Part shown: positions 1 through 11,900 of the stretch, piece after piece | Position numbering within the stretch: position 1 is the first letter of the stretch | Layout: the number at the start of each line of letters is the position of its first letter | Assembly: GCA_018881555.1 (NCBI GenBank) | Contig: JACAXG010000052.1 | Span: forward strand, 3,906,001 to 3,970,000 | DNA: 64,000 bases | Direction of reading: 5' to 3' | Source: Amblyornis subalaris | Taxonomy: Eukaryota > Chordata > Aves > Passeriformes > Ptilonorhynchidae | The notes under the pieces: model-generated | What the model was told of the DNA's origin: nothing | Seen by the model: the letters and a program-made list of their open reading frames with translations, nothing else | The model's database searches: none | Program-made: the position numbers and the translations under genes

Positions 1-2369
1 AAATATGGAATCTTAGCATTGACTGTGAATAACTGTGAACTGTTTTAAACTTCTTTTTTTTCTTTTTTTTATGGAAGAAAAGGAAAAAGGGTAATAGTAT
101 ATTTTCCATAGCATAAACTAGAAAAATACTGTCACTGAATTTCATGAGAGGAAGGATCAGCTTTTGACTATCCAGTTACATCCCAGTTTGGAATTTTCCA
201 GTCTAAGTCACTCATAGAGATTAGCTGGGAAACTACACTGGGGAAGGATAACTCTGTACATGCTGAATACTTGCATTCTCTTCTGTGAATTTCTGTAGGT
301 CTCTTTTAGAGATGGGATATTGGAACGAATGGACCCTGAGCGATAGTTCAAGATACATCCACCAAAACTAATGAAACTGCTTGCATGAGTGGGGATCGAG
401 GAAATGGCTCACAAAATGTATTTTAGTTCACCTTGCTTTAAACAGTGTTTTGTGATAATTACATTTAGGGTTATTTTCATATGGCAGGTGGATTGATACG
501 TACGATACGGTTTGCAGAATTGAATGGAAAGGTCTTGTAAATCGTGTGTATCTAAACAGATTATTAGGAATAAGGAGAAACTTTCTGAAATAGTATAAAC
601 TTTTTTTTGTTAGTATTCATAAACTTATGCTTTTGATACAATAAAATATTCTAAAGTTTTTATTTTGCCCTCCTGAGAACACTCCCGTGGGTAATACTTA
701 ATTTCTGTTCATTATTCTGTTAAAAGGTACCCTGTTCACTCCAAAACTAATTTACTTTAGATATTTTCTATGCGTCCCGAATAATTTGCATCTTCCTCAT
801 GAAGAACAAAGCCATTTCGGTATGAAAAAGAAATATACTTTTTGTTACAAGTATCAAATGGTGGGATTTTACGTCCATTGAAAGGCTAAAATTGGCCATA
901 GTCCAGGAACAATGGAGCAGGTGCAATTAAAATTTCCCGGTGCACCTCGCCACACTAACTGGATGTTTTTTTTCCATTCAAATAAGAGGATGTTTTGCTA
1001 CTAAAATTTTATTCGTCCTTAGAATTTGTGGAATTACTCTCTGAGTTGGCCAAGTGGCTAAATTCTGCATAACTTCCTTTTGATCTCGGGTTCAAGCAAA
1101 GCTTTCAGACTAGTTTTCTTATTCACATTATAATCTTATGTGACACTAAATATACAGAAAAAATGTACCTTAATTGTTAAGACATGTATTTTTTTACATT
1201 AATTTTGTTCCTTAGATTGTATGACTGAATGAGAGGGCACAGTAGGTGTGCATACAGATTACCTGACTGACAAAATAACAGGAGTTACTTACTGGAATTG
1301 CATGGGGCTGGGGAGAACGGGAAGAATGGGAGTACGTGGGACTGCTGTACATGCTTTAGCATAATTGACAGCTGAAATACACTTGTAACGTTACGATGCC
1401 ATGATTGAAGTTCATAACTCTGAATGTTCCCGTTAGAGCACTTGTTAACAATACTGTACTGAGAACAGGTAATAGGTATTTAACGTTTGGAGTTAAAGTT
1501 GTTGTTTGAGACATGTCTCTCAGCATATGCTTGTATTTACAAATTGTTTTATGATAGAAACTAGTTTAGAATTTTACTTTTCGGGAAATGCTTTGCTTTT
1601 TCATGTTACATGAAATGATTGTAAGGAATCAAAAAGAAAGCAGTTATATAAAGTAAACTATAAAGGAAACAGATAATATATACATATATATTTTATTACT
1701 ATTTAATAACATATTTTGTAACTTTGATTTCATGTTGTCCTCATACTTACTAATGATTTCTTTTTAAAAAAAGAGCTAGATCATGATTTTATATATGGGA
1801 CAGAAAATAATTGCTTTCAGGTGTTAGATACTGTGTTTTTAAGAGAAGTACGAACAATGCATTACATTTTTATAAGTGATAAATCTAGTCAGGGTTTATT
1901 GAAAGTTTGAGCATTCCTTAAAAAAAAAAAACATTACTAAAGCTATTATTTTTGAATTATTCTTTTCCAAATGTAGTAAAAATATAAACTTAATACTTTA
2001 ATTGGTTTTATATCATGTTTTAATGGATGACAGTGTTATCTGTCTTTATGAAGCATTATAATTTGTTTCCAGTCTCTTGGCCTGCTGTAAAAACCTTTCT
2101 TTGTTGGACAAGGTCACCTATAGGACTTAGTTATTTACATTAAAATAAAAATGCTGTGGCTTTAAACCATATGTGTAACTTTAAGAATGCGGATAGTCCT
2201 GTTGCTTTCAATAGCCTACATATATCATATGCAAAATATATTTGGAAGTGTTATAAAAGAATCAGTTGACATCTTAGGTAGGAAGCTGGCTTGCTGTAAT
2301 ACTTTCTTGCATTTGCAGGGATAGTTTGAAAGCATTGACAAAATGCTTTTGATTTAGTGTCCTGTAAAT
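1..2369. other. AT-rich noncoding stretch, no gene seen
   Basis: No open frame with protein-like character and no recognisable repeat was found. The stretch is AT-rich, with T and A homopolymer runs (for example near 51-70 and 1920-1932) and an AT-dinucleotide patch near 1675-1695. Old diverged repeats could be present but cannot be recognised by eye. Confidence 0.5.
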
Positions 2370-2436
2370 TAATGCTTGTTGCATAAAATAGGCTTGTGAT
2401 GCATTTTTTAATGCATCATGCATTTAATGCAATCTT
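2370..2436. repeat. TGCAT-rich cluster with 8-bp hairpin
   Basis: The words TGCAT/ATGCA recur about six times in 67 bases. Within the cluster, 2398-2405 and 2410-2417 are perfect 8-bp inverted arms (GATGCATT / AATGCATC) separated by TTTT. ATGCAT is self-complementary and close to the POU octamer half-site, so the cluster could bind a homeodomain factor or may just be local sequence slippage. Nothing nearby indicates a gene. Confidence 0.5.
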
Positions 2437-4785
2437 GGTGTTTTGTGAGCATTCTTTTGTATTAATTAATTTTAGGAAATCAGGGCAACATCTTTGCAGG
2501 AATTAGTATCAGAATTTGGTATAACCTGTGGCTTCATACCCTCTGCTGGGATTTTCTGTATTCATTTTTGTAACACAGCTGCAGCCTATCCCCTTCTGAT
2601 GGGAATAGATGCTTCCAAGATGTGTGCCATGGCTGTCACTTTTCACATTTTAGTTCTGATTCTCACTGGTAGTTTGGTGGGAAGGAAGTTAAACCATTTT
2701 CCAATTACCTTCTGTTTCCTTAACAGAAATTTGTTGCTTAAAGGCAAAAAAAAAAAAAAAAGGCATGGGGGAAAGAAAATAGCTCAGATGATATTAAATA
2801 TATAATAAAGACTGATACAAGTGAAAAGTCATATGTTCTCAGTTTTTAAAAAAAAAAAAATTCTCTCTTAGCTTGTTAGAACAATTCCTACAATGTAGGT
2901 GATCGATAGGATTTTGGTAATTTCTCTGTGTCTGGATCTACCACTAAAGCCTAATTTCACGATTCTGGTGCAAGTTTTGTTGTCTATTGTTCTAATTCAA
3001 AGCAGGATTGGTTGGTTTTGATTTTGGTTTGTTGGGGATTTTTTTTTAAGCTGATACTCATCATTTTTAACAGGCCAGGTTAAAAAATAAACATGAAATG
3101 GTAATAAAATATTTTGTCTTACATTGTTGGGTATTACAGATGGTTTGTGGTTCTACTGGTTCCCTTTGAAATTAATTTGCTGCTGAAATATGATGTGAAA
3201 AATGACAGTAGTAGAAAATGAAGCTCCTGCTTTAATTTACAGTTAAAGTATAGCTATGTATAAAATACAGTTTTGAGAAACTATGAGAAAAATATATTAG
3301 CAATACTGATTTACTAGCATATAGATGTTTCAGGAGCACACATGCAAATCATGTAAGGAAGGAGTCGTAACAGTTCCTGGGGAGGGCATCAGTGAGGTTT
3401 TCAGTCGACATGTTTGGGTAAAGCCACAGCTGTTGGATTGGCTTGAGGCCACCTCAAGGTACAACAGGTGGGACATGGCTAAGAATTGATAAACTTTCAA
3501 CGAATTTTATTGTTCAGAGCTTCTCTGGCATCATTGTGATAGCATGTCAGAAAGGGTGGAACTTATCTTGAGAAGAAGCAGCCCACCTCTGTAGTACGTA
3601 GATGTCAGGTTTACCCACTGAGAAAGCAGTTTGCTCAAAGACCCTGAATTTCTTTGTTATCCTTCCTCTGCTCTTTGAATCTGTTTAGTCGTCCCAGAAG
3701 GTGTGTGGTCCCACACAGAGGGATTTGTTGCTCAGCTGAGTGGTCAGACTCAACGTATTATCATCTCGGCCTCATTGCAATGAAGTTCAGACTCTAGGAC
3801 AGAGTGGATGGGACGTGGTGTTAAACTCAGTAGTTTCAGGTTGTTCCTGAAGGAATGGAGTCTCCACTGCCTTTAGCTCTCTGCAGCTGAGCCAGTGCTA
3901 ATGTGGGTCTGCCAAGTAGAGGTTTCATCGTTTCTGGTGACCCCTTCTGTGATTTTGTCTTGTTGCATCTTATTTTACGTCTTATTACTTAAATTAGGAC
4001 AATACAGTGATATCATGGGAGGTAATAAAATAATAGTTATGAAATGCATTGGGAAGCATACATGTATTCAGAAATATTCCCAAGTATGACTACATGGGTA
4101 GAATATTTTGATATTAAAGGAGAGTAGGATGTCTTTAGTTAAAACTGTTGGCATTGTTATGTGATGAGGTTGTCTGATCTTTGGTGTGTCAGCCGATGAG
4201 AGAAAATGAATTATTTTTTTAGAGGTGAAAAATGCAGATCCAATGAGTTCTAAATACTGTTTTGTGAAACTGTGTGTCCCCCCCGTAAGTGGTTTTCTGT
4301 GTGGAAGGTGTGCTCCGAACAGGATGGATCTATCTTTTCAGCTTGGCTAATCGCTGCCTTTCAGAAATCCAGAACACATGCAGATTTGAACTTGTAGCCA
4401 GGAAAAAGTGCTGCCATGCTTCAAATTGCCAAAGGACCTCAGGGGACAGAAACTTGACCTGGTTTTATGAAACCATAGAATTACATTTATACAAGTTACC
4501 CCATGGGAAAAGAATGAACTGATCCCAATTCATTTCTAAATTCTGAGGCCTTATGGGTCACATTTGAATTTTCTCCTACACCTGTTTTTCTACTAAATTT
4601 TTCTGAGGACATTTTTAGAAACTTACTTTACATTAGGTATGGGTCATGTGCCTAATATTTAACGGTTCAGTATTCTAATTCTTTGAAATGTCTAATGGTT
4701 TCTCAATATAATTAAGCTGCAAAAAGTTTAAATTAGAATTTGTTTGGTATGGACTAAATCCTCAAACTGTGAACTCTCCTCTGGA
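2437..4785. other. Noncoding stretch with one spurious open frame
   Basis: The only frame above 100 codons (2494-2805, plus) matches no family I recognise and ends by translating a 16-base A run (2746-2761) into lysines. A G/T-rich tract at about 3007-3050 is the complement-strand form of the A/C-rich tracts found elsewhere in the window. No exon or repeat is otherwise supported. Confidence 0.5.
2746..2761. repeat. Poly(A) tract, 16 bases
   Basis: This is an uninterrupted run of A. No upstream polyadenylation signal or recognisable retrocopy accompanies it, so it is best read as a simple repeat. Confidence 0.9.
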
Positions 4786-4787
4786 TT

Positions 4788-4840
4788 TAGTAACTTATGC
4801 TTCGTTTTCCTGCATGTGAAATAGAGGAGGCGGTGACTGT
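4788..4840 (+). mobile_element. Possible MIR SINE fragment
   Basis: The run from 'taacttatgcttcg' through 'ttttcctgcatgtgaaatag' resembles the MIR segment that reads roughly 'cctcagtttcctcatctgtaaaatggg'. MIR fragments are known in avian genomes as ancient relics. The match is short and imperfect and the rest of the element is not recognisable, so this is tentative. An ordinary chance resemblance is quite possible. Confidence 0.3.
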
Positions 4841-7715
4841 GGTCAGTACGTGTTGTATGGGCTATAGGGAAGAGAGCAACTCTGCAGATATTAGGCTGCT
4901 CACCTGGAAGGTGGGACACTGTGGCTCAGGTTTCAACAGGGGTTACCCAACGAGACAGTTTACAAGAAGACTCCCAAGACTCCATTCTTCCTTTTTCCTT
5001 CCCTCAATTTGACTAAAAATTTGCAATTTGGGAAATCTTGGTTCATCTTGCCTCATCTTGGAATCAATTAAAATAATGAGTAGGTGCTACCATGGCTTTC
5101 CTCTTTCAGTACTTTGGTTTGAGCTAGAAGCATAAATACCCTAGGGTGAGTGCTTACCTCATTTTGGTGAGGTGGTATGGTGTTTATGCTGTCCCAAGTG
5201 TTCCTGCTGGTGTATAGCCAGGTTGGACTATGCCAGCTAAGTTGAAATAGTGGGCCCTAAGGACAGGGAAGAGTTCCTTAGTTCATACACTTACAGAGTT
5301 ACATTAAAATTAGAATTAGGTTGCATTTTTATTTATTTAACAAACTAAGTGAGTGTTCTGTTCAGCTTAAGTTTGCCTCAGCAATTACTATCCCACAGAG
5401 GCTCTGCGAACCTTCCAGGCTTTGGTTTTACCTTCTTTTCCTATTCTCAGTCAGTTTTTCTGATCCTTGAAGTATATTTTCAGTGCTGAAATTGGCATTA
5501 AGTGTCTGCATAAGTCTACCTGTTCCTAGTGAATGAGTGACAGCTTTGGATACTACTAATCTAGTATAGATGCTTTTGTTTTTAACGCCATCTTAACACT
5601 CCAGATGACTGAACAGCTCAGCTGATGATCCCTGGCTGTAGGCTTTCAGCTTGTCAGTGTGGATGTGGCAGAGGAGGCTAGGTCTGCGTTTATAGTTCCT
5701 TTTTTGGCTTGGGCAAAAAGGATTGGTAGGTGAGAAATGGATATAAGGGTGTTACCAAGACAAGTAAGGAGATGCTGATTTACTCTGGTTGATTGTTTTT
5801 CATACCAGCGAATTTTTCTGTGCAGTTTGTATTAAGCCATTCATGACTTTGCCAGTCTGGATAATCACCCTGTTTCATGAGGCACCATTGTAGGGACATT
5901 ATCAAGGGCCTGCGCTTTTTTTGAGTGGCAGAGTGAAGTGCAGGTCTTCTAAATGATGATTACTTACCACCATTATATATTTATCATAAAAGTGTACATC
6001 ATGTCCCATCAACAGGGTTGACTGCTATGTGATATGGATATCCTGAATGGGTAGAGGTGGGGGGACATTTTTTCCAAGACACAGAGAATGGTTTTGTTCC
6101 CACATGATTTTTAATGGAAGGTAGAGAGGTCCAGTTGTATTTGGGGGCTGAAACATTCTTCTTATTTGCTTGGCTTTTCCTTTGTAGTTCTGTTGTTCAT
6201 AAGTTGGGTAGAAGATTCCTTTAAATTTTACTGTANCCAGAGTACATTTAGATCAGACTAGTCTAAGGCTTTTGACTTACCAATAAAATGTTTCATCTGC
6301 TTTCTGATTTTGGTAGTAAATAAGGGAAATTAAATTAAATTAAATTTAAGATCAGCTGTAGTGGCAATAAATTCTTAATTTTGATTGAAATGTTTGTCTT
6401 AAATTGTCTAACTTAGAGAGAAAAAAATTCCTTTGTTATCTTTTTGATCATAGAACAGCAACTCAGAATGAAGGAACAAATTCAGGTCTTTGAAAATTCA
6501 AATTCTTTCTTTTCCTTTCCTCTTCTTCTGTTTATTTTCTTCCCCTCACACACATCTCTGAATTTTGAAGAAAATGAAGATGAAAATTTACAATTTTTAA
6601 TGGAAGCCGTATTTTATGAGGCACTGTGAAAACTTCAGATACAGAGGATTCTTAGTGGAAGCAGTTGCTAACCCTAGCAGTAGCAGTAGGACAAGAGCCC
6701 TGAGGCTATGGGGCTGGGAACATGCTGAAGAGTAGCACAGTGAAGAGGCAGAAGTGAAAGGCTGGTTGACAGCATGTTAAAGCAAATTTATCCGGTGTTA
6801 CTGTCACATGCGGCCTTACAAGTTTACATATGTATGATCAAATTTTCAGTCTTTGGATCACAACTTTGTCCTTTCTCTTCGTTAAGTAGGGCTATGTTTA
6901 GAGTAGTGCCTGGGAAAGCAAGCAAGAAGAAATAAGCTTTATTTCAGAGTTTGATGTTGGGTGAGATTCCTGTGGCAGAGACGTTAAATGGAAATGAAAA
7001 AAAATTTTTTTTTTTTAGTAACTCACTTAATCTGAAAATTCTTACCTATGCTTTGTGTGGTTCTAAGTTTACTTCAGAAGTAGGTAGCTGTAATTCCCAG
7101 ATTTCTTCCTATTTTTTCACATCCCACGAGCGGCAATGAATATAGTCGCTATGATATTGGGTTGCACATAAAAGTCTTAATCCTACAAACAGAAAGGAAG
7201 CTTTGGCTTGTGTAAGGAGTCCTGTTGCCTATAGCATCTCAGTTGGATGATTAATAGTAATAAAATGATGCAGGTACTTAAATATTATCAGTATTGGTAC
7301 TCAGATGGCATAGCTAGCAGAGTTTTTGTAAGCTGGAATTTCACAGATAGCAGCAACCGAGTGTGGGAGCGATCAAAGAACATTATTTGTAATCAAAATG
7401 TGAGTTAGGTGTTATAAAACAACTGGTGGGTGCTTGTGTGCATGTGAAATTTGCTTACACGAGTAATCCCATTGATTTAAATGAGAGCATTCAAGTGACG
7501 AAAACAAGTTCAACGTGAGAATGTTTAGAAGATGGTGACCTTAGAAACGAACAGTCTCTTTGGAAGTATTCAAAGGGTGGTTATTAAAACTTAAAGCTGA
7601 GAGTTGGCGTTTGAAGGCAGAAACAGCTAGAAAGGTGTTCGGGGAGCTCACCTGCCAAATAATAATGCGTTTTAATGATGCTGGTTAACTCTGCCTCAAC
7701 TTTCTCGTACTCTTT
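4841..7715. other. Noncoding stretch, no gene seen
   Basis: The stretch is AT-rich and holds short open frames only. It contains a four-unit AAATT microsatellite at 6327-6346 and a single N at 6236. The part from about 5600 to 6250 is slightly richer in GC and gives some protein-like words on the minus strand, but no frame stays open and no family could be named. Confidence 0.5.
6327..6346. repeat. (AAATT)4 microsatellite
   Basis: Four perfect tandem copies of the pentamer AAATT are visible, followed by further AT-rich sequence. Confidence 0.85.
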
Positions 7716-7718
7716 TTT

Positions 7719-7750
7719 GGGGGGTATGGGGGAAGGGATGGGAAGGAGGG
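7719..7750 (+). other. G-quadruplex-type G-rich tract
   Basis: Runs of 6, 5, 3 and 3 G separated by two or three bases satisfy the usual G3+N1-7 pattern, and further GG and GGG runs follow. The tract sits in otherwise AT-rich DNA with no gene nearby. Whether it folds in vivo is unknown. Confidence 0.65.
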
Positions 7751-8689
7751 CGAGAGAGGGACGGTGACAGCAAGGCTGTTTGTTTTTCCCGAAAGTTGTT
7801 TGTGATTTCAGGTACTCATGGGAAATCTCTTGATCAGATTCACATCTGTTCCTGTCAAAGTGGGTGCTAAGATACCGGTCACCCAGCAACCATGTCCAAG
7901 AGGGAATTGGGCCGATAATAACTTCAAAAAGGAATGACAGATGCTAGATTAGGATGAAAGACAAAACGCATGAAAAATGAGCTTGTTAGAATAAAAAAAT
8001 TGTTCAAGCACCTTCATGCAAATTAAATGAATATTGAACATTTGCATGCAGTAATTTCTACTTTTTCTGTTGATTGAGAAGAAATAAAGATGGTACATAC
8101 AAAAACATAAATATAATTTTTTTTTTTTGCACCAATTAACATACAAAGCAGTATCTTTCTTCTAAAAATGAGATTAGCCACCTGGGTGCTTGGCTGTATC
8201 CCACATATGTCACAACATTTTTGTAATGTGTATGCTTCTGTTGAAGGAACACCTTATCTAATTCTTTGTAGCAAAACAAACAAGGAAGCAACCTTATATT
8301 AATTTTAAAATACGTTCGGTTAGCATCGTTCTATTTTTTTTCAGCTGTGGTTTTCAGAGCTGAATTATTTCCTGCTGTCCTTGAATTCAATCGGTATAAT
8401 GCGCATTAATAAAAGATCATATAAGATGAGTTCAGACCAAATGCTAAGGTTTCCTATTGACTGGTCAAACAATACATATTTAAAACACCATGTCTGTCAG
8501 GGTAACATGAAGAAGAAATAGTCACTTTTCCATGCCTATGCATTAAGATAATTTAAATAATCTAACAATTTTATTATTGAAATGTTCATATAACAATCAG
8601 AATTTGGAAAAGAATGATAAAATGTTCTGATTGAGAAAGGACTCTGTGTCTTGGTTTAGCAATGTCTAATGTGGTCACGTACAGAAATT
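7751..8689. other. Noncoding stretch, no gene seen
   Basis: This is AT-rich DNA with homopolymer runs, including a T run near 8119-8129. No coding frame or recognisable repeat was found. Confidence 0.5.
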
Positions 8690-8960
8690 GATTTTCTTCA
8701 GAAATTAATTAATTTTTCATATCGCCCTAAGCTGCAGTTAAAAAGAGTGCATACTTGTCTGTTTTTTCCAGAAATATTGCCTAATCATATTAATACCATT
8801 GCCCCAAGGATGAAAAGATAATTGTACAAATGCATTTGGAAATATGTATCACTGAGTATTTATGATTAAATTATGCAAATGACCCAGCTCTCATCCTTTC
8901 CAGACCCAGATTGTCTAATTAGGATTGATATGCTGAATAGATGTTCCAGAATTTGAATAC
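8690..8960. promoter_or_regulatory. Candidate conserved noncoding element A
   Basis: The block carries a perfect POU octamer ATGCAAAT (8873-8880), a palindromic homeodomain site CTAATTAG (8915-8922) and tandem ATTAAT words around 8704-8716. Dense homeodomain and POU words without simple-repeat slippage are typical of vertebrate developmental enhancers. This call rests on composition only; no conservation data were available. Confidence 0.3.
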
Positions 8961-11900
8961 AAGCATGTCCAAAGAGCAGAAAATTGGAAATGACAAGGCT
9001 GAAATGCTAAGAAAAGTGTCTTTTCCTTTTATACTTTACTAATGTGGTGTTAGCAGTTGCAGTTTTTCCTTTGGCTATATTGTGTGACTCATGTGTCCTA
9101 CAAGAAATAAGTCAGGAAAGAAAAATCAACTTTCATAAATAGCTTTACTTTGCTCTGGACTTACTTTTCTTTAAAAGTGTGCTGGTAGTTCCTCTCGCCT
9201 TTAAAGCTTTGTATCCTTCATGTTAAAATAATGATGTATTCCACATAAATTACTTCTTAATTTGGAGCACTGTTGTTTGTAGCTTGTCTCCAGCTGCCAG
9301 CTGCCAGTGCTAGATATTTAGCTCGCCAGCTTCTCATATATTCAGATGAGATTTAGACACCTAAAACAATTTTAAGTTTGGTGGGGATTTTTTTTGGGGT
9401 TCTTAGTTTATTTGAATTCACAATTCCTTAATGTAACCTCCTTTTTTAATTTTTTAATTTTTTTAAAGAAGAGAACTGATCTCTTATTAAGCTTGTTTGT
9501 AGACATTCTGAGTTGGAATAATAGCTATTAGCAGTCTACAGCATTTAAATCCTTCTTCAGTGGACTGTTTGTTCGTTTATCACTCTTGGGAAGCTGGGAG
9601 AAGAGCCCGGTGAGGAGCAAGGAGGAGTAGTGAACTGTCAGTACTTCAGCCATTGTTAGCAGTGGGAGTCGCTCCCTCTGAACTCTGTTGGCTCCTGCTA
9701 CCCATCTGTGGGATGATGGATTGCTATGTTTAATACATTTCAGCTTTTGTCTGTCATAGTGTGGATAGACAGCGCTATCAATGATTTCAGCAGTGATTAG
9801 AGCGCTGGTTGTACCCACTGCTATTGGGCAGGCACCTCCCAGGAATGTCTGATGTAGGAACTCGTTGGTACTCTCGCCACGCAGAAGACTTGCTGGGCTA
9901 ACTTGAGGTGGTTTTTAACACTTACTAAAGACTGCTGGGAATTGCTGAATCCGCGCGGCCCCCCTGGAACAAAATTCAGACACCCCTGCAAATGGTCTGA
10001 TACCAACTATAAACACTCGTCCTAACCCGGAGAAAAATGTCTTGTGCTTTTGATAGGTGGGGATGGGAGCAGGGATGCATTCGGGGGGTGTGATGTCAGC
10101 AATGCTCGGCCCATCTGTACTTAAGTGTTTGGCTACTGGTGAAACGGGAGGAGTGCAGGGATTGTGTTGAAGCAATGAGATATGACATGACATGTGTCAT
10201 ACGAGGATTTGCTAAGCCGTGGGTGCTTTGTGATTCACGAGTCCACAGGCTGAATGATTTCAGCCACCAGAGAAGTCGCTGTACACCAGCACAACATATG
10301 CCCTGGAGTATCTTCTAATAATTATAAAATGGTGCAGTAGACATATAAATTGGAAAAAAGGAGATAATCGTGTTATGGACATTACTTTAGACAAGTGGAT
10401 ATATATTGTTTTCATTATTATCATGTTAATTTTCCACCCTTAGAAAAAAGGTATTATTCAAAATCTTGTATGAAAAGTATTGTATTAGAAACAAATAGAT
10501 AACTATGCTAGCTAAAGCATATAATACTGGCTTTAAAAGATGCTTGACCCAGTTTTCTTGATTTGGACCATTGCCCACCATGACAGGCCAGGCTGAGGAT
10601 AACTTTCTCTTCATATTGAACTGAGGGAGGAAGGGAAGTTAAATCAGAAGATATTAATCATTCTTGATTTAGCTTTCTTAGTAGAGAATCTAATTTACAG
10701 GACCAGAAGAATGAGTAACTACTAAAAACTACTGTTAGCAAAAGTGGTAGCCAGGCTTAAATGTGTTTTCTTTACTCCTACTTCACTCTATATTCACTTG
10801 ACTGTGGCATTGTTTGCTGTTTAAAAATTTCTTTCCCTTTGGTTATACCAGAGTTCAACTTCTGTGGCTCTGCTTATAGGCAGTGGTTTGTAATTTCTCT
10901 ATTGTCCTTACTGGAAATCTGAGCTCCACAGCACAGTCGTGGGATGCCATTTTTATTCCTTTTTAAGATGATCCAGGCAATGGCAATGCTCATGGGGAGG
11001 AGTGTTCATGATAATTAAAAGCTGGAGTTTACCTTTAAAAAAAACATTGGCAATTTGCCTGGGAGAAAATTCTGTCTTCAGTCACCATTTTTAATCTACT
11101 TGGCTGTTGGGAGTTATCTTCATTTTAAGAGTTGTCTGGTTTTAAAAGTTGTCTGGATGTTGAAATAGTTTCTTTGACATTGTTCCTAAGTGCTCAGTTG
11201 CCATATATGATGATCAGAGGATCTGAAGGCTCTGTGGAAGAGAGTATCAGTAATAAGGCGGGAATAATCTTGACATTTACAGCTGTCAGCTTTTCTCAGT
11301 GTAGGCTCCCTTCGTTACCAATATGTGGCAGTGAAACAAGGAAACTTGAGGCATACTTTACAGATTTAAGAGAAAAATTAAAAAACAAATTATTATATGT
11401 TTATACATGAACAGATTTAAACATAACAAATTTTAACACATTAAACCTTTAGTAATATTTTTTCTCCTTTAAAATACACGGTATTTTGATAGGGGTTGTT
11501 CTTTTGCAGAGATCAATATCTGGAGCATTGATACAGAGAGGAAATAACAGCAACTTGAAAGTTAATGAAAAGCAAGTATTAAATAAATCCATGTATTAGT
11601 TGGTGATGTGTTAATAAATGTATCGCATAAATATGATAGGTAAAAGAATCAGATAAATGGTTCCTTAAGCAGATAAAAGGTCTCTGTTGTTTATATTCCT
11701 TCTGTAGAGGTAAGGCTGTGATTTACAGCCTTTTTTGATAGCAGGACTGGTTTAGATAATTTTGTCTCTCTTCTGTTTCCTCCAGGCACCCTGCTCGCAC
11801 TCCTGTACAGCCGTGTGTGACCATTTTCGGCACAAGATCAGGTCTAGGTTGAAAATGCTGTCTGCTTCCCCCCCCTCCCCCTCCGCTCTTCATTATTATT

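Noticed and set aside
2494..2805. 103-codon plus-strand frame preceded by an AG-like acceptor and with hydrophobic segments
   Set aside because: The C-terminal third translates a 16-base A run, and no family resemblance was found in the remainder.
5600..6250. Minus-strand protein-like words suggesting an old retroelement
   Set aside because: No frame stays open for more than a few dozen codons and no diagnostic motif was found.
9530..10310. GC-richer segment with overlapping minus-strand frames as a possible gene
   Set aside because: The frames are short, overlap in different registers, lack recognisable domains and show no clear exon boundaries.
11861..11885. C-rich run as a minus-strand quadruplex or CpG-island edge
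   Set aside because: Only two long C runs occur, so a four-run pattern requires splitting one of them. The area is not CpG-rich.
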